Assembly: GCA_037074705.1 (NCBI GenBank)
Contig: CM073591.1
Location: forward strand, 130,145,032-130,209,031
DNA: 64,000 nucleotides
Direction of reading: 5' to 3'
DNA from: Zhengitettix transpicula
Lineage: Eukaryota > Arthropoda > Insecta > Orthoptera > Tetrigidae
Below the pieces are notes generated by a model. That model saw nothing but the letters and a program-made list of their open reading frames with translations, was not told the origin of the DNA and did no database searches. Both the position numbers and the translations under genes were made by a program. Below are positions 12,201-21,650 of the stretch, one piece after another; the first letter of the stretch is position 1, and each line of letters begins with the position of its first letter.

Positions 12201-13647
12201 AGGCAAAATTTGTTTTTAGAATAAATTCTTACCTAATGAACAAAAGCTCCTTATTTAGCTTTAAATTAAAATATAACAAAGGCTATTTTTGTGACAGAAA
12301 AGTTATTTGTTACCAACTGATTTAGTTAGTTACTTGAAAACAATAAATCACCGGTTATATATACATGCATTCCAGCAGTAGCTACAACTCACAAAAAAGA
12401 TATTAACTTTTCATTCCCCAATATATATAAAAATGTTCTACTATTAAACAAAAAAATGTAATTACTTTTCCACACATTTGAAAAATGCACCTACACAATA
12501 CTTACAATTTTTGGGCAAAATTCCACTCAAAACCATTTCTACACATTTACAAATCTAGTTAAGCAGGCTGTATGCAAATACCATCCCAAAACTGGAAGCC
12601 TCATAAACCATCCTCTCTCCTAATCAAGTCTAAACCCTGCCAGGCCAAAGTCTTTAACTAATTGAAACCTTCCATAGTGACACATTACCATACACAAACC
12701 AGGAAACGTGTCTCACTACCTGTCAGAGATTTTATAGCTTCAAATGCTTCAATATTTACCAAATAAAGCATATATTTACCAGTATTTCATATCAATTCAG
12801 CACACAAACTACAGTCAAAGCAGAGTGAACTTTAAAAAAACAATGTTTCCTAAACCTGTTTTTGCACTGAAGCATGTTCAATACAATTTCAATTAACACT
12901 ACAACTCTATAAATAGCCCTACAGCCAAAGTTTCATACTTCACTCATCTGAATTTCTGAAGGTAAATAGGAATATGTATATATTAATTATATTGATGACC
13001 CCATAATCATTCATCCCTGCCTTGAAATGAAACTGCAATGATTAGTCAACATTAACTGGCATGGGCATACTATCTGAAAGGGAGAACTTCAACTTATCCA
13101 CCCCATAGTCAATTCTGATAAATGAATTTATGTTCCATATCTGTCTCAAAAATGAATTGAATAATGCATAAATGCTTACCTAAGAACAACAATATGTGAT
13201 GGAACACAATTTTGATAAGGGCATAGCCTTGACATTTCATCCTGCATTTCTGCTTGGTACTTCAGCAAATTCTGCATTAGCAATGGATCAGAGCCATTGA
13301 CCCAAGTGTATACTGCATCAATGGGCAAGTTTTGACATAATTTATCCTGAAGTGATATTCCCTTTATATTGTCACTGAAGGAAAAGAAAAATGATTCGTA
13401 TTTTTCTTGGCTCCATATCATCCAAACCTTCATAAAATATGTTCAACATTAATAATGTGATCCGAAGAAATACTTATAAATTATTAACAAACTACTTGTG
13501 TAATAACAAACTAACCTCTCCAAATTGGACTGACAAAGTCACCAATATTATTAACGCTACTAATATAAATAAGAAAGAGTATTTGTGGGATAGTAAATCA
13601 TAACTACGTCTCTGCAAAATTTTCCTTGTATTTAGCCTCAGAACCAT
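1619..13647 (-). CDS. GNPTAB: N-acetylglucosamine-1-phosphotransferase alpha/beta precursor, 12 coding exons
   Basis: This Golgi enzyme moves GlcNAc-1-phosphate from UDP-GlcNAc to mannose residues of lysosomal hydrolases, the first step of the mannose-6-phosphate tag. I joined 12 exons by GT/AG sites with consistent phase to 1072 codons, against 1256 in the human protein as I recall it. Seen in order: an N-terminal signal anchor (about 23-40); the Stealth region 1 motif DAVYTWVNG (81-89); Stealth regions from about 310 ([44 protein letters not shown] at 387-390); one LNR with six Cys (420-450); an Asn-rich spacer; the alpha/beta cleavage region [11 protein letters not shown] (cut expected after K760); [10 protein letters not shown]; an EF-hand loop (850-861); and a second membrane segment (about 1045-1063). 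Vertebrate proteins have two LNRs; only one is present here. The start is the first ATG, whose first exon aligns with the vertebrate N-terminus. Confidence 0.95.
2181..2412. repeat. palindromic element (Penelope-associated type), copy 1
   Basis: Two inverted arms of roughly 85 bp flank a short centre. The left arm reads AATAACCAAATACAGACAAA and the right arm has its complement TTTGTCTGTATTTGGCTATT. Each arm holds a degenerate copy of the CCTGAAGAAAGG...CCAGAAACGTT motif seen in the other palindromes. It lies in GNPTAB intron 11. No coding capacity. Confidence 0.65.
2616..2806 (-). CDS. GNPTAB: GNPTAB coding exon 11
   Basis: The acceptor is TTTTTCAG and the donor is GTATGT. It encodes residues 916-978, starting [20 protein letters not shown] and ending [13 protein letters not shown]. 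This matches the beta-subunit block between the EF-hand and the C-terminal region. It ends in phase 2. Confidence 0.93.
3151..3331 (-). CDS. GNPTAB: GNPTAB coding exon 10
   Basis: The acceptor is TTTTAACAG and the donor is GTAAGT. It encodes residues 855-915, with [18 protein letters not shown] (second half of the EF-hand and its exit helix) and INCSKVLP. Its first base completes the EF-hand glycine codon from exon 9. Confidence 0.93.
3413..3565 (-). CDS. GNPTAB: GNPTAB coding exon 9
   Basis: The acceptor is CGTTCCAG and the donor is GTATAA, slightly weak after position 4. It encodes residues 804-854, including [18 protein letters not shown] and the start of the EF-hand loop DTDHSG. The phase joins exactly with exons 8 and 10. 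Confidence 0.93.
4060..4440 (-). mobile_element. mariner/Tc1-type transposase relic
   Basis: On the minus strand a broken frame contains [20 protein letters not shown], equivalent to the LLHDNARPH block of mariner transposases. After an in-frame stop at about 4199 it continues as [20 protein letters not shown], equivalent to HPPYSPDLxPxDYHLF. Stops and substitutions make it inactive. It sits in GNPTAB intron 8, on the same strand as the gene. Terminal repeats were not recognised. Confidence 0.75.
5465..5765 (-). mobile_element. tRNA-derived SINE
   Basis: Read on the minus strand, the head (about 5688-5763) looks like a tRNA with pol III promoter boxes. An A-box-like TGTGGTGTAGTCGTCAGTG lies near 5738-5756 and a B box GGTTTGAATCTC at 5698-5709. 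About 220 bp of unrelated body follows, ending in a simple AAC/AAG tail near 5465. Such a head-body-tail layout is typical of SINEs. The open frames on both strands here are incidental. It lies in GNPTAB intron 8. Confidence 0.7.
5998..7178 (-). CDS. GNPTAB: GNPTAB coding exon 8 (large central exon)
   Basis: The acceptor is TATTTACAG and the donor is AG/GTAATT. The 1181 nt encode residues 411-803. It opens with [10 protein letters not shown] and a single LNR with Cys at 420, 424, 434, 438, 443 and 450, ending FFDGGDC. About 300 poorly conserved residues rich in Asn, Asp and basic residues follow. The exon closes with [18 protein letters not shown] and [14 protein letters not shown]. Known biology: site-1 protease cuts the vertebrate precursor at the equivalent K-D bond. 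Here the flanking residues are K-R-Y-K before D761, so a basic residue is kept at P4. Confidence 0.95.
7264..7400 (+). repeat. dispersed repeat carrying a recursive-splice-like motif, copy 1
   Basis: This resembles 23080-23215 and the complement of 9245-9370. Shared order: GGCCCTTGA-AATTTG, a T/C-rich stretch, an ACCA(G/A)CT block, then ATTT(C/A)AGGTAAGTCAACT and a CCCTTTCC-type end. In this copy the motif is TTTAAGGTAAGTCAAC near 7342-7357. It lies in GNPTAB intron 7, antisense to the gene. Confidence 0.55.
7582..7653 (-). repeat. tRNA-like sequence (tRNA pseudogene or SINE head)
   Basis: The minus strand gives a 72-nt tRNA-like sequence. It has an A-box TAGCTTAGTTGG and a B box GGTTTGATTCC. 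A perfect 5-bp anticodon stem (TCTGC/GCAGA) encloses the 7-nt loop ATACAGA, whose anticodon position would be ACA. The T stem and part of the acceptor stem do not pair, so a working tRNA is unlikely. Confidence 0.55.
7698..9056 (+). mobile_element. LTR-like insertion (1.3-kb putative LTR plus short remnant)
   Basis: A GC-richer block starts TGTAATGC and ends TTATTACA at 8999, i.e. TG...CA with short inverted ends. It contains a TATA box (TATATATATG near 8137), a transcribed-looking leader with tandem repeats, and AATAAA at 8735-8740 and near 8934. After 8999 comes TATTGGCTACCACAACGGTG, placed like a primer-binding site. About 45 bp later TTATGTGTTTATTACA ends at 9056, resembling the end of a second LTR. 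Both sides are TA-rich. No gag or pol is present. LTR identity is inference. Confidence 0.45.
8178..8402 (+). repeat. tandem repeat of about 51 bp, four copies
   Basis: Units begin AGCAAGGGAGAAAGACGGAG at about 8180 and 8231, and AGCACGGGAGAGAGACGGAG or a variant at about 8282 and 8376. Each is followed by GCAGCGAAGAGTTGG-type sequence. The third interval also holds an internal duplication of AGTTAAAGCAGCGAAGAG. The array starts about 40 bp downstream of the TATA box of the LTR-like insertion, so it would be in its leader RNA. Confidence 0.8.
9067..9144. repeat. perfect 28-bp inverted repeat (MITE-like hairpin)
   Basis: The left arm 9067-9094 begins ATTGGTGTGGAAAGGATAGA. The right arm 9117-9144 is its exact reverse complement. 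The 22-nt loop contains ACTTTCAGGTAAGCC. The flank TTTTTGACAATGTCA is shared with the right side of the element near 21645, supporting one family. Confidence 0.85.
9175..9217. repeat. (TA)n microsatellite
   Basis: An uninterrupted TA dinucleotide run of about 40 bp preceded by ATTACAATAT. It lies in GNPTAB intron 7 beside the MITE-like hairpin. Length polymorphism would be expected. Confidence 0.95.
9245..9370 (-). repeat. dispersed repeat carrying a recursive-splice-like motif, copy 2 (sense to GNPTAB)
   Basis: On the minus strand it reads ACCAACTGTTGATTTCAGGT then AAGTCAACTACATTGTCTCT. This is the same family as 7264-7400 and 23040-23225. The plus-strand stretch 9289-9300 is the complement of TTTCAGGTAAGT, a perfect acceptor immediately followed by a perfect donor. 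It lies in GNPTAB intron 7 in the sense orientation. Confidence 0.6.
9915..10146. mobile_element. TA-flanked MITE with about 28-bp terminal inverted repeats
   Basis: The left end TACAGGGTGATTAGAAAGTT and the reverse complement of the right end, TACAGGGTGTTCAAAAGTCG, agree through the following GCTG-ACAG. Both ends abut TA, as expected for Tc1/mariner-type insertion. The 232 bp have no coding capacity. It sits in GNPTAB intron 7, ending 18 bp from exon 7. Confidence 0.75.
10164..10266 (-). CDS. GNPTAB: GNPTAB coding exon 7
   Basis: The acceptor is ATTTTCAG and the donor is GTATGT. It encodes residues 376-410, including [20 protein letters not shown], the Stealth region with the paired Asp (389-390) expected near the active site. 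Its first base completes the Arg codon begun in exon 6. Confidence 0.94.
10665..10833 (+). repeat. dispersed repeat, about 165 bp, copy 1
   Basis: This segment matches the reverse complement of 32695-32862 over about 165 bp with few changes. Examples are ATCAAACGTGACCAAAGCCA and CATAAATATAATTAGGTCTG. It has no coding potential and no clear terminal repeats. It ends about 80 bp from GNPTAB exon 6, in intron 6. Confidence 0.75.
10911..11110 (-). CDS. GNPTAB: GNPTAB coding exon 6 (Stealth core)
   Basis: The acceptor is TTTTATAG and the donor is GTATAA. It encodes residues 310-375: [40 protein letters not shown] and [16 protein letters not shown]. This is the best conserved part of the catalytic Stealth domain and on its own identifies the family. 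Confidence 0.96.
11180..11305 (-). CDS. GNPTAB: GNPTAB coding exon 5
   Basis: It encodes residues 268-309, from [20 protein letters not shown] to PSRFEDKE. The acceptor was set at ATTAG/CAC (11306-11307) because exon 4 ends in phase 0. The more pyrimidine-rich TTTGCAG 10 nt further in would break the frame. Confidence 0.88.
11393..11601 (-). CDS. GNPTAB: GNPTAB coding exon 4
   Basis: The acceptor is AATTTTAG and the donor is GTGAAC. It encodes residues 198-267: [20 protein letters not shown], the acidic and Leu-rich [10 protein letters not shown], and VASSILK. The first two bases complete the Asp codon from exon 3. Confidence 0.92.
11669..11880 (-). CDS. GNPTAB: GNPTAB coding exon 3
   Basis: The acceptor is TTTCAATAG and the donor is GTATTT. 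It encodes residues 127-197, including [19 protein letters not shown] and [20 protein letters not shown]. This is the less conserved linker of the alpha subunit between Stealth regions 1 and 2. Confidence 0.92.
11881..13179 (-). other. GNPTAB intron 2, no recognised element
   Basis: A 1.3-kb AT-rich intron. I saw no transposon coding remnant, tRNA-like sequence or marked repeat in it. Confidence 0.6.
13180..13427 (-). CDS. GNPTAB: GNPTAB coding exon 2 (Stealth region 1)
   Basis: The acceptor is TATGAAG, poor in pyrimidines, and the donor is AG/GTAAGC. It encodes residues 45-126: [40 protein letters not shown] and [15 protein letters not shown]. The DAVYTWVNG motif at 81-89 is the signature of Stealth phosphotransferases. 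Confidence 0.95.
13516..13647 (-). CDS. GNPTAB: GNPTAB coding exon 1 (start codon and signal anchor)
   Basis: It starts at the ATG at 13645-13647 (CAT on the plus strand) and ends in GGAGAG/GTTAGT, 44 codons in phase 0. The cytosolic N-terminus [20 protein letters not shown] is basic, and a membrane segment (about 23-40) ending SVQFGE follows. The vertebrate protein has the same layout and the same QFGE-V junction to exon 2, which supports the start. Confidence 0.93.
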
Positions 13648-13870
13648 ATCTTGTATTATACAAAATTTAGAAATTATTGTAATTTATTAATTTTAGATGT
13701 ATTTCTTTCTCTTTTATCGATATCTACAATACTTTAAAATAGCTAGCTCGTTTTAATTTAGTAATCGTTGTTTCAATGCAAATATCTGTCAAACTTAAAA
13801 TTTGTTATCAAAACTGCCGGCGATTTTTCTACTTCAGTGTTCGACATCACCGCCACCTCGACCACAATAC
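13648..13870 (-). promoter_or_regulatory. likely GNPTAB 5' UTR and promoter region
   Basis: Immediately upstream of the GNPTAB start codon. A GC-richer patch with CpGs (about 13815-13868, around CTGCCGGCGA and TCACCGCCACCTCGACC) stands out in AT-rich surroundings. No TATA box or initiator could be assigned with confidence. Confidence 0.35.
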
Positions 13871-14430
13871 ATATTGAATGATACAATAAATATTTTACTC
13901 TGCTATTTATTCTGGAAAAAACCAATTATACATTTGAAATAATTATCATTCAGTTTATGCTCATTAATAATGTTGATTATATAGATGATATATATTATTC
14001 AAGTCGTATTAGGAACACGTATATGAATATTTGTAAGCATTTAAAACATTTGTTTCATCTCGAATATAATTATTTCAAAACAATTCTAAAATTTAAGTGT
14101 AGAGTTCATGCTGTGTTAAAATTTTGCTCGTAGAACACGGACCGTATTGCCTCTACAACAATACATCTCACACGGTAACGATGTACATAAAAATCTGATA
14201 ACAAGTGTATATTTCATATGAAAGGCGTACCTGAGCACATGGGGGGCACGCTATAAGTCATTCCATAGCGAAAATAAAATTAGTGGAAAATCCACTCAAT
14301 GAAGGACAGACAAGACAAGTTTCTCATGAAAGGCATTAGTAAAATTCAATAGTTTGCATTAATGAAACTGATCAGTCCGTGTGTACCAGATTAAACCAAC
14401 ATGATAGATATTTTCGGTTACGCCCATTCA

Positions 14431-15800
14431 ATAGACCATTTAGACAAAATTTCCTCTTAACCCCAACCTTTTCTTTGTCATGCGGGACTGAACTTCAACT
14501 TAATGACATGATGATTGTCTGTTGACGCAAAAAATGTCAACAGCATAAATTTGTAGGATATATATATATACATTAGATACACTGGAAGAAGAAATTCTCT
14601 CGGGATTATCGACGGGATGATTTTGTGGAAATCACGCGAAGTTTTGATGACTGTCCACATCATCATCCTCTGGCGAAGAATAATAACTGTTCCGAAAAAT
14701 AAATGCAATCATCATACTTTACTCGAGTTATACAATCATTCTGATATTAGTATACCTCCAATATACTTACCTGACTGCAATAATAAAATTATCTACATCG
14801 GGAAAAATTCGGTCTACAATTTAGCTGCCCTGTTCTCGCTTCCGTACACCACATTTCTATAATTTCCTATTCTATGAAATTTCTATGGAGTTACCCTCAT
14901 GCAAATTGTTACACACAAAAATACACAAGAAGTACAGTCTTGGAGTAACCGTAAAAGTGATTGGTGTTTTATAAGAAAAATGCTGAAAAATACATTGGAA
15001 TAAAATGTAACCAAAAAATAAATACATGCATAACTTTAAAGTTTTTATAATTGGTCCAGCGTGTGCTAAATCTGTTGCTGGTGCGATAATATTAATTACT
15101 AGCTTATTTCTTGGCGTTGCCCGCATATATATTTATATAAGACTGGATAAGGAATTAATTCGACACTAATCTCGTAGTCATTTGGAATATGTTATAATTA
15201 TCTATTTTTTGCCCTGCCACTTATCGACGGTGGTTGAGGACGTGACAACCGGCTTCGGGAACATCACAGATAATCTCAAGGACACAAAAATATATGAGTT
15301 CGACATTCATGAGCACCACTTCGGACCATGTTATTGCCATTCTAAAATTCAAGTCTCCTTGCCCTGCCATACTGATGAGAGCTGAACTTCAACGTTATAA
15401 CTTGCATTATCAGTCAACTCGAAATTCGACCCCAATTACGGTCGTTTTGGGCATTCTATTACTAACTCTTTCCCATCCCCACCTCTTGCTGAAGAGGATA
15501 AACTTAAACTTGAATGGAATCCATGTTATTGATTGATTTGACAATTATATAGACCATTTAGACAAAATTTCCTCTTAACCCCAACCTTTTCTTTGTCGTG
15601 CAGGACTGAACTTCAACTTAATGACATGATGATTGTCAGTGATCCAGGAAAATATTTTTGACACTAATATCATTGTTATTTTTAAACTGTGCCTCCTTCC
15701 ATACCCACACCTAGGGATGCGATGGTTGTCTTACACAATAGAGTTTGTTCCTAGATTTTAAGAGAAGTGTGCCAAGTTTGGTCAAAATTTCTCCATGCTT
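14431..15800. repeat. repeat island flanked by a 90-bp direct duplication
   Basis: A segment at 14431-14518 (TAGACCATTTAGACAAAATT onwards) recurs almost unchanged at 15549-15636 in the same orientation. The sequence between and just beyond (about 15140-15430 and 15650-15800) shares phrases such as GACACTAATAT, TGCCATACTGATG and CTGAACTTCAAC with 26490-26830 and 55780-56460. These are probably copies of one unclassified dispersed repeat. No protein-coding region was found. Confidence 0.55.
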
Positions 15801-16884
15801 ATAAACTGATATGGGAGACACACATTCATATATTTTTATTCATTATTGGTACGACTTTATTAATAGTTTTCACTCACTCCACTGTCCCATTTGCTAAAAA
15901 AATTAATATATATTTTTTTCTTTTCTTTTGTAAGAGATGAAGTTTTTCATTTACACCAACACTACCCACATAGGAACTTATACTCTTATGTCACTAGTAT
16001 TTCATTCCAAATATTAATATTTATTTACATAAATAAGTATTTGGTCATATCATTTAATTTTTAATTAGTGGTCAAGTAAATGTAATTTGGAAGATTTTTA
16101 CTGCCATTTACTACATCTATACCTTAAATCCAAAGCTTAATAGAATTGTAGCACACTACTCCATATTCACGGTTCTGAATCTAATTTTCTTCACTTCTCA
16201 TAGGTTTTCATTTAAAATAGTTTTGATGAAATGAAAGTTTTACTCTCCATTTAAATAATGTGCTCACTCAATTACTTTATTTCCAAATATATTTCTGTTT
16301 TACAAACATATTTTACATGTTCATAAAATTAACATCAGGCCACTGTGAAACTAATCCAATACAATATTTCTACACACTTGAATGATAAACTGACAGTATT
16401 TACCTCTTCAGAATTCATAGTGGCACTTATAACTGGATGAGAAAATGGACAAATTAGAATTGTGTGGTCTCTAACACTGACTAAATTATAATATAATATT
16501 CTACTTCCAAAATATTCATGGGCAAGGAGCTGTGAAATGTCTCTTAATTAATACATGAAGAGGGACAAAATGTTGTATATGTTGAACAAATTTGTATTAA
16601 GAATTTGGAATCTGTTTATTAAACTTTTCATTTTGACTTGTTAGACAATTAACATTTATCTTTAAAAAATGTAGCATAATTTTTAATTTAACCAAACTCA
16701 TTACTTTCACTTAGGAAAAATGGAAACTGTAAATATAGCACCATATTTATTATTGTAAGTATTTAAATTCTCATTACTCAATAAAACAAATAAGACAAAA
16801 TATGTGATAAACATTTGGAATTTATGAGTGTAGAGTACAAAGTGGAACCAGTCACAAACCTGTCCTGTGCCCAGCTCTAGTTGG
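15801..16884. other. AT-rich intergenic stretch, nothing recognised
   Basis: No coding exon, RNA gene or repeat could be recognised in this interval. Confidence 0.5.
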
Positions 16885-17035
16885 TGTAATGTAATGTAGA
16901 TTTAATTATGTATAAGTTTTAGGTCACATATAAATAGAGGTAAAGACACTAAATAAATACATGTTGTCCATGTTGGAACAATAAACAGTTAGTACTATGT
17001 TAATTTCTTTTTTAGTGCAAAGCACATACATAACA
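16885..17035. repeat. putative LTR, left copy
   Basis: A 151-bp sequence ending CACATACATAACA. It pairs with 19355-19494 as a direct repeat around the gypsy pol remnant. Confidence 0.65.
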
Positions 17036-19354
17036 TGCCATTTTCTTTAATAATTTGTAAGATTTCAATAAACAATAATATTTGGGTCTCTAGATGTACT
17101 CTTGCATGCTGAGGTGGTGGCATCGATGGTGTTACCAGCGGAACAGACTCAGATTCATTGGGACAATCAAAATCTAATTCATAACTTTCAAATGCATCAT
17201 GTTTTTGAGGTGATGTGGAATAAAGTCACAGATGAATTCTATTGCGACAAAATTTATGATGTCTCTTGTTTATAACCACATGTGTGTGATGGTGTAAAAT
17301 GTTGGAGCCAATAGCGCACTTCCACTCTCTGCCAGCCAATAGCAGACTTTCTCTTCTTGTTGCAGTTGACTGAGAGCCTTAGATTGAGTTTTTGCATATA
17401 TCGTCACTTTTCAAAAAAACGACACATTTTCTTCATTCAAGATGATGGTTGTTCATGCAATTGTCATGATTATGTACAAAGTTTACAACCATCGAATAAT
17501 TTAGCTGGACGTAACCAATCAACTGTTGGTGTACCTGTCCTGTCCATCAGAACTGTTTCGATATTTCCACATGGTTGCAGTGTCTTTACAAGAAAATATT
17601 TTGATTGTACAAACGGTTCTTTCAACTTGTCCTTTGGATCTCACATTCAGCAATGTTATTGGGTTGTGACAACATGTATAATTCTGTTTGAAGTGACCAA
17701 TAATAATACAAATTGTAAGGCAAATATTTTCTTGACGCTGGAAACCCCTTTTAGATTAACTGCGTTAGGTGTCTTAAATCCTTATCAGCAGCAGTTGCTT
17801 CTTTTAGTTTTATAAGAGACATTGTTGCTATAGTACAAAAACGTACTGCAACCTTACCATCACAGTGTTTAACTCTTGACTCATCAGAGTCATGGGTGAA
17901 GGTGCTTGAGATAACATGTCGGGAATTGTTAGTTGCTTCCATGGAACATGGCGAAGTGTGAAATATATCGAAGTAGTCTTAGTTGTAACTGTTGTAATCT
18001 CAGTGTGATGTCTTATAGTTGATTCTTGATGATTGCAAGTAACATTTTGTGGTCAGTCTCAATTGTGAAATGATGGCCATAGATGTAAAAATGAAATTCT
18101 TCACATGCAAAACCAATAGCCAAAAGCTCTTTCTCAATTTGAGCATATTTTTGTTGAGATGATAGGAGTGTTTATATTTGAAAGCAATTGATTTCCTTCA
18201 GTTATGGAGAACAGCTCATAAACCAAAACTGCTAGCATATGCAGAAATAGTAAAGTTTTCCTTTTGATCGAAGAATCGCAAAACATGTGCAGTTTTAACA
18301 AGTTCTTTAAGCACTTTGAACGCCAAGCCAATTTGTCTATTCCAAACACACAGTGTGTTATTGTGCAGATGGAGCTTTAAATTGTTGCAATGTGCTGCTT
18401 CTAAAACCTGCCACAATTGTTTAATATTGTTCGGTAGTTTAACTTTTACCTTGATCACAATATCATCAAAATATGGACGAACTGATGGTAGATCTTCAAA
18501 AATGGTGTCTATTGCTCACTAACATTCTGGTTAGACTCCATGTCTCTGGTGAACTGTGCTGAAGTGTTGGCCATTACACATGCTTGAATCATATTTTCAC
18601 GTGTAAGCTTGGTGTAGGCATGAAAAAGACATTGTCTTAGAGATTTGCTATGAATGGCATGTACTGTTGGTCTTTTGTGTGATGGCTAAGGCCATATTGC
18701 ATATCAAACTTGCACTTTTAGCAATTGTTTGTAAATCTTGCAACCAATTTTCTAATTTCTTGCCATTGCGTTGCTTGTGGCAGGTGAATTAGTATGCTGA
18801 GTGTGCTATGTTTGAGTAGGCAAGAATGCAGCAGTGAATTTGTCTAACATATTCTTCAATGTTTGTGCTGTCCCTCGCTACTCAATTGGGAACTCAGAGT
18901 TCTTATACATAGTTCTCATTGATGCACCAGTAACATAGAGGAATGTAGTGATTCGCTTCTGTTCTGTGTATGTTTAATAGTTAACAGTTTCCTTGTGGAA
19001 GGCATATTCTTCCATATAAGCTTTCCACTCCTCTGATAGGTTAGCAGTCTTTTTAAATGGACCTGGATACCTTAAAAATGACTATGGCGATTGTGCGATG
19101 CCATCATCTGACAATTAGAAAGCACTTGGTGTGAATCACACAAAATAAGAAGTAACGATTTAGTTAAATGTTACAACTAATGTCAAAATGATGATAACAT
19201 TGGCTGCTATTTGTCTGTTATATCAGTGATTTAATTGCCAAAAATGGTGGTGAACAAACACACTCTGGAACCATTCAAGTCTTTGTCCGAAACTATGATA
19301 GTTATGTTTTCTATTTACAAATATATGGTGGAAATTACTTTATTTCTAACACCA

Positions 19355-19494
19355 TGTAATGTAGATTTAACTATGATAAGCTTTAGGTCACATCTAAATA
19401 GAGATCAAGACACCAAAAAAATATGACGCCCATGTTGGAACAATAAACAGTGCTTAGTTCATTAATTTTTTTAGAGCAAAGCACATACATAACA
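19355..19494. repeat. putative LTR, right copy
   Basis: A 140-bp direct-repeat partner of 16885-17035 with scattered substitutions and small indels. No clear target-site duplication was seen at the outer ends. Confidence 0.65.
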
Positions 19495-19564
19495 CTTTAG
19501 ATTGTTGCATTTATTACATTTATAATGCAATATTATGAATTGTTACACGTTGGAGTACAACTCA

Positions 19565-19645
19565 GGAACCCTAGTTAACTGGTGGATAACTAGTTCTTTG
19601 TCCACATCCGCCCTTTCAAATCCCTTCATATGTCACATGAATGAA
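19565..19645 (+). repeat. diverged fragment of retroposon family R
   Basis: Contains ACCCTAGTTAACTGG and CCGCCCTTTCAAATCCCTTC, matching the 3' region of family R elsewhere in the window (for example 44000-44090). Short and strongly diverged. Confidence 0.45.
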
Positions 19646-21426
19646 CCCTCCCTAACACCGAGAAAATAAATATAAAAAAAGAGAAGAAGAAAAAAGTCTC
19701 GAGTTTATTTGTACTTCATTTTTAATACTCATAACATTTATGTGAATACAAATGGTACAATGTATTGTATACAGTACAGATTACAAAATAACACTGCTTG
19801 AATTCATAGGCAGTATACATCAAGGCCATCAATCTTAGACATCATTAGGTAAAAATTATATACATTTCATCAACAATTTTTTCAACTTATTACATTCCAT
19901 AAGCCTTTCTTTAAACACGGGAAATAAAATTACATATAATAGGTGTTATGTTTACATCACATTATAATTAATATTAAAATAGTATCAAGTTTTACAAATG
20001 GACTCTTTATACAGTAATACTGTTGTTTAATACTCCTAGTTACCATTGAAAAATAACTTGCCATGATATATAAAGCTTTCAACACTATTAATATAGTGAA
20101 ATATGCAAGGCCATACAAAATTTAGTAAAATAGTTATCACAAATACACAGATACCCAGTGGTTATTTAAGCTGCTTTGATAAGCAGTAAAATACTCAAGT
20201 AAAAAAGTAAAAATATTTAACTTGTATTTGGATACCCCTCTTATTTTATTGAAAAACTATAGTCAAATTACTTTATCAGGATTTCTATATATTATAAAAA
20301 TGGTTCTCTCCTCGACTGCACTGTAGCATATATTCCTAAATTGAAATTTGGTTTAATATTCAACCTAATGCAGCTTTAGGCCATGTCTTTAAAGGTTTGT
20401 GTGTGTTTTTGTTGGACTTGACCTTAGGAGTTGATGTATATTTCTTCTTAATGACTAAGGATTCTGTATAATATGTTGTTGATGAAGACCATCAATGAAA
20501 TATTATAAGATTGGTACAATTTTGTGTTTACTTATTCATGCTGACAATGCAAAGTTATCAAAGACAGTATAAATAATAAATATTGAGTTTCTTGAAATAA
20601 TTAGTGCATTGAAAACTATACCAAAACATTAATCCATAATTAAAGGCTTTCCTATTCAGATATATTGTAGATAACACTTCATTAATATTACAAATGCAAA
20701 GAATATAGTGTTTTCCAAAAGATAAACAACAAAATAATTTACTTATACTTTGCTCTAAAGTGTGCTCTTACAGTGAATCTACTGCTTAAACAATTTAATC
20801 CAACATTCTCTCTTCCAATTATAACAATTTAATCTACAAAATTAATAGAGATTTTAGAGCATTGTAATATTAATGAAACAAAATAAAGATCAGCAATTGT
20901 TGATAAATTGTATGAAGATTATCCAAACAATTTTTTTCTGGCTAGAATGGTTGCTTAAGTATAGATTTTGCCAAAAACATTTTACTGCCACAATTTATAT
21001 TTTGATGAATGCCATCAAATTATAAATTTAAAATTAATTATTTACATTGTTTTTAATAAAATAATAAGTATCAAATTTTAATTTTGTTTCTTAGGTTAGA
21101 AAAATAGACAAATCTAGCAGAATTTAAGTGATAGGACAGCTACAGAGCTAAATCATTCATGAACTGAGTAAATGCTCATGTTTGATAACCAAAAGCCTTA
21201 AATGATGAAGAAAACACCATCTCCAACCCATACCAAATTAGAACTGTTTACACCTACATTATTCTTTCAACTATCTTGGGCTGTCATTTTGAGCTGTTTG
21301 AGTACTGTAATTTACTTTGAAGCTAATTAACCAAACTTGCCATGAGATTTCCCTGTTGATAGGTCTTAATTTCATCTGAAATATGTTTGTTTGAGAATTG
21401 TTTATTATGATTTAATCTATATATAT
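19646..21426. other. AT-rich intergenic stretch, nothing recognised
   Basis: No gene or transposon signature recognised. Possible distal 3' UTR of FAR cannot be excluded. Confidence 0.45.
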
Positions 21427-21650
21427 AGTATGGAAAGGCAAGAGATAGTGAGCTTATCTGAAATTGAGGTTTGGTGCCACTATACTCGAAGGATGAAAAT
21501 TCTTCAAATTTTGGATTGCATTATCCTCTTCCTTCAGGATAGATAACACCTCTGAAAATATCAAGAACTATCTTCCGTACAGCATGAAAACACTGTTCCT
21601 CAGTTTCAGATTTTATCTCTTTCCCTTCCAAACCAATTAATTTAATTATT
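21427..21650. mobile_element. MITE-like element with imperfect terminal inverted repeats
   Basis: The left end TATGGAAAGGCAAGAGATAG and the reverse complement of the right end, TTTGGAAGGGAAAGAGATAA, pair with a few mismatches. Inside each end is a (T)CTGAAA-TTGAGG/TTTCAGA block. The right flank ATTTTGACAATGTCA matches the flank of the hairpin at 9067-9144. No coding capacity. Confidence 0.6.

Larger units (their letters stand above)
16885..19494 (-). mobile_element. Ty3/gypsy LTR retrotransposon, internally deleted and decayed
   Basis: Two similar direct repeats, 16885-17035 and 19355-19494, bracket pol fragments on the minus strand. Each runs TGTAATGTAGATTTAA...AATAAACAG...AAAGCACATACATAACA, i.e. 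TG...CA, so they look like short LTRs. Read downward: a gag-like stretch near 18.7 kb; the RT motif RPYFDDIVIK near 18452-18477; ENNLKL/VLRFFDQKENFTISA-type RT-connection sequence near 18220-18400; an RNase H block with YAQIEKELLAIGFACEEFHF near 18070-18150; an integrase-like GQVERTVCTIK near 17600. Stops and frameshifts are frequent, and protease and much of gag are not recognisable. TATA and AATAAA boxes in the repeats read better on the plus strand, which is unexplained. Confidence 0.8.

Noticed and set aside
17357..17815. 152-codon plus-strand open frame as a gene
   Set aside because: It is antisense to the gypsy integrase region (GQVERTVCTIK on the minus strand) and has no domain of its own.
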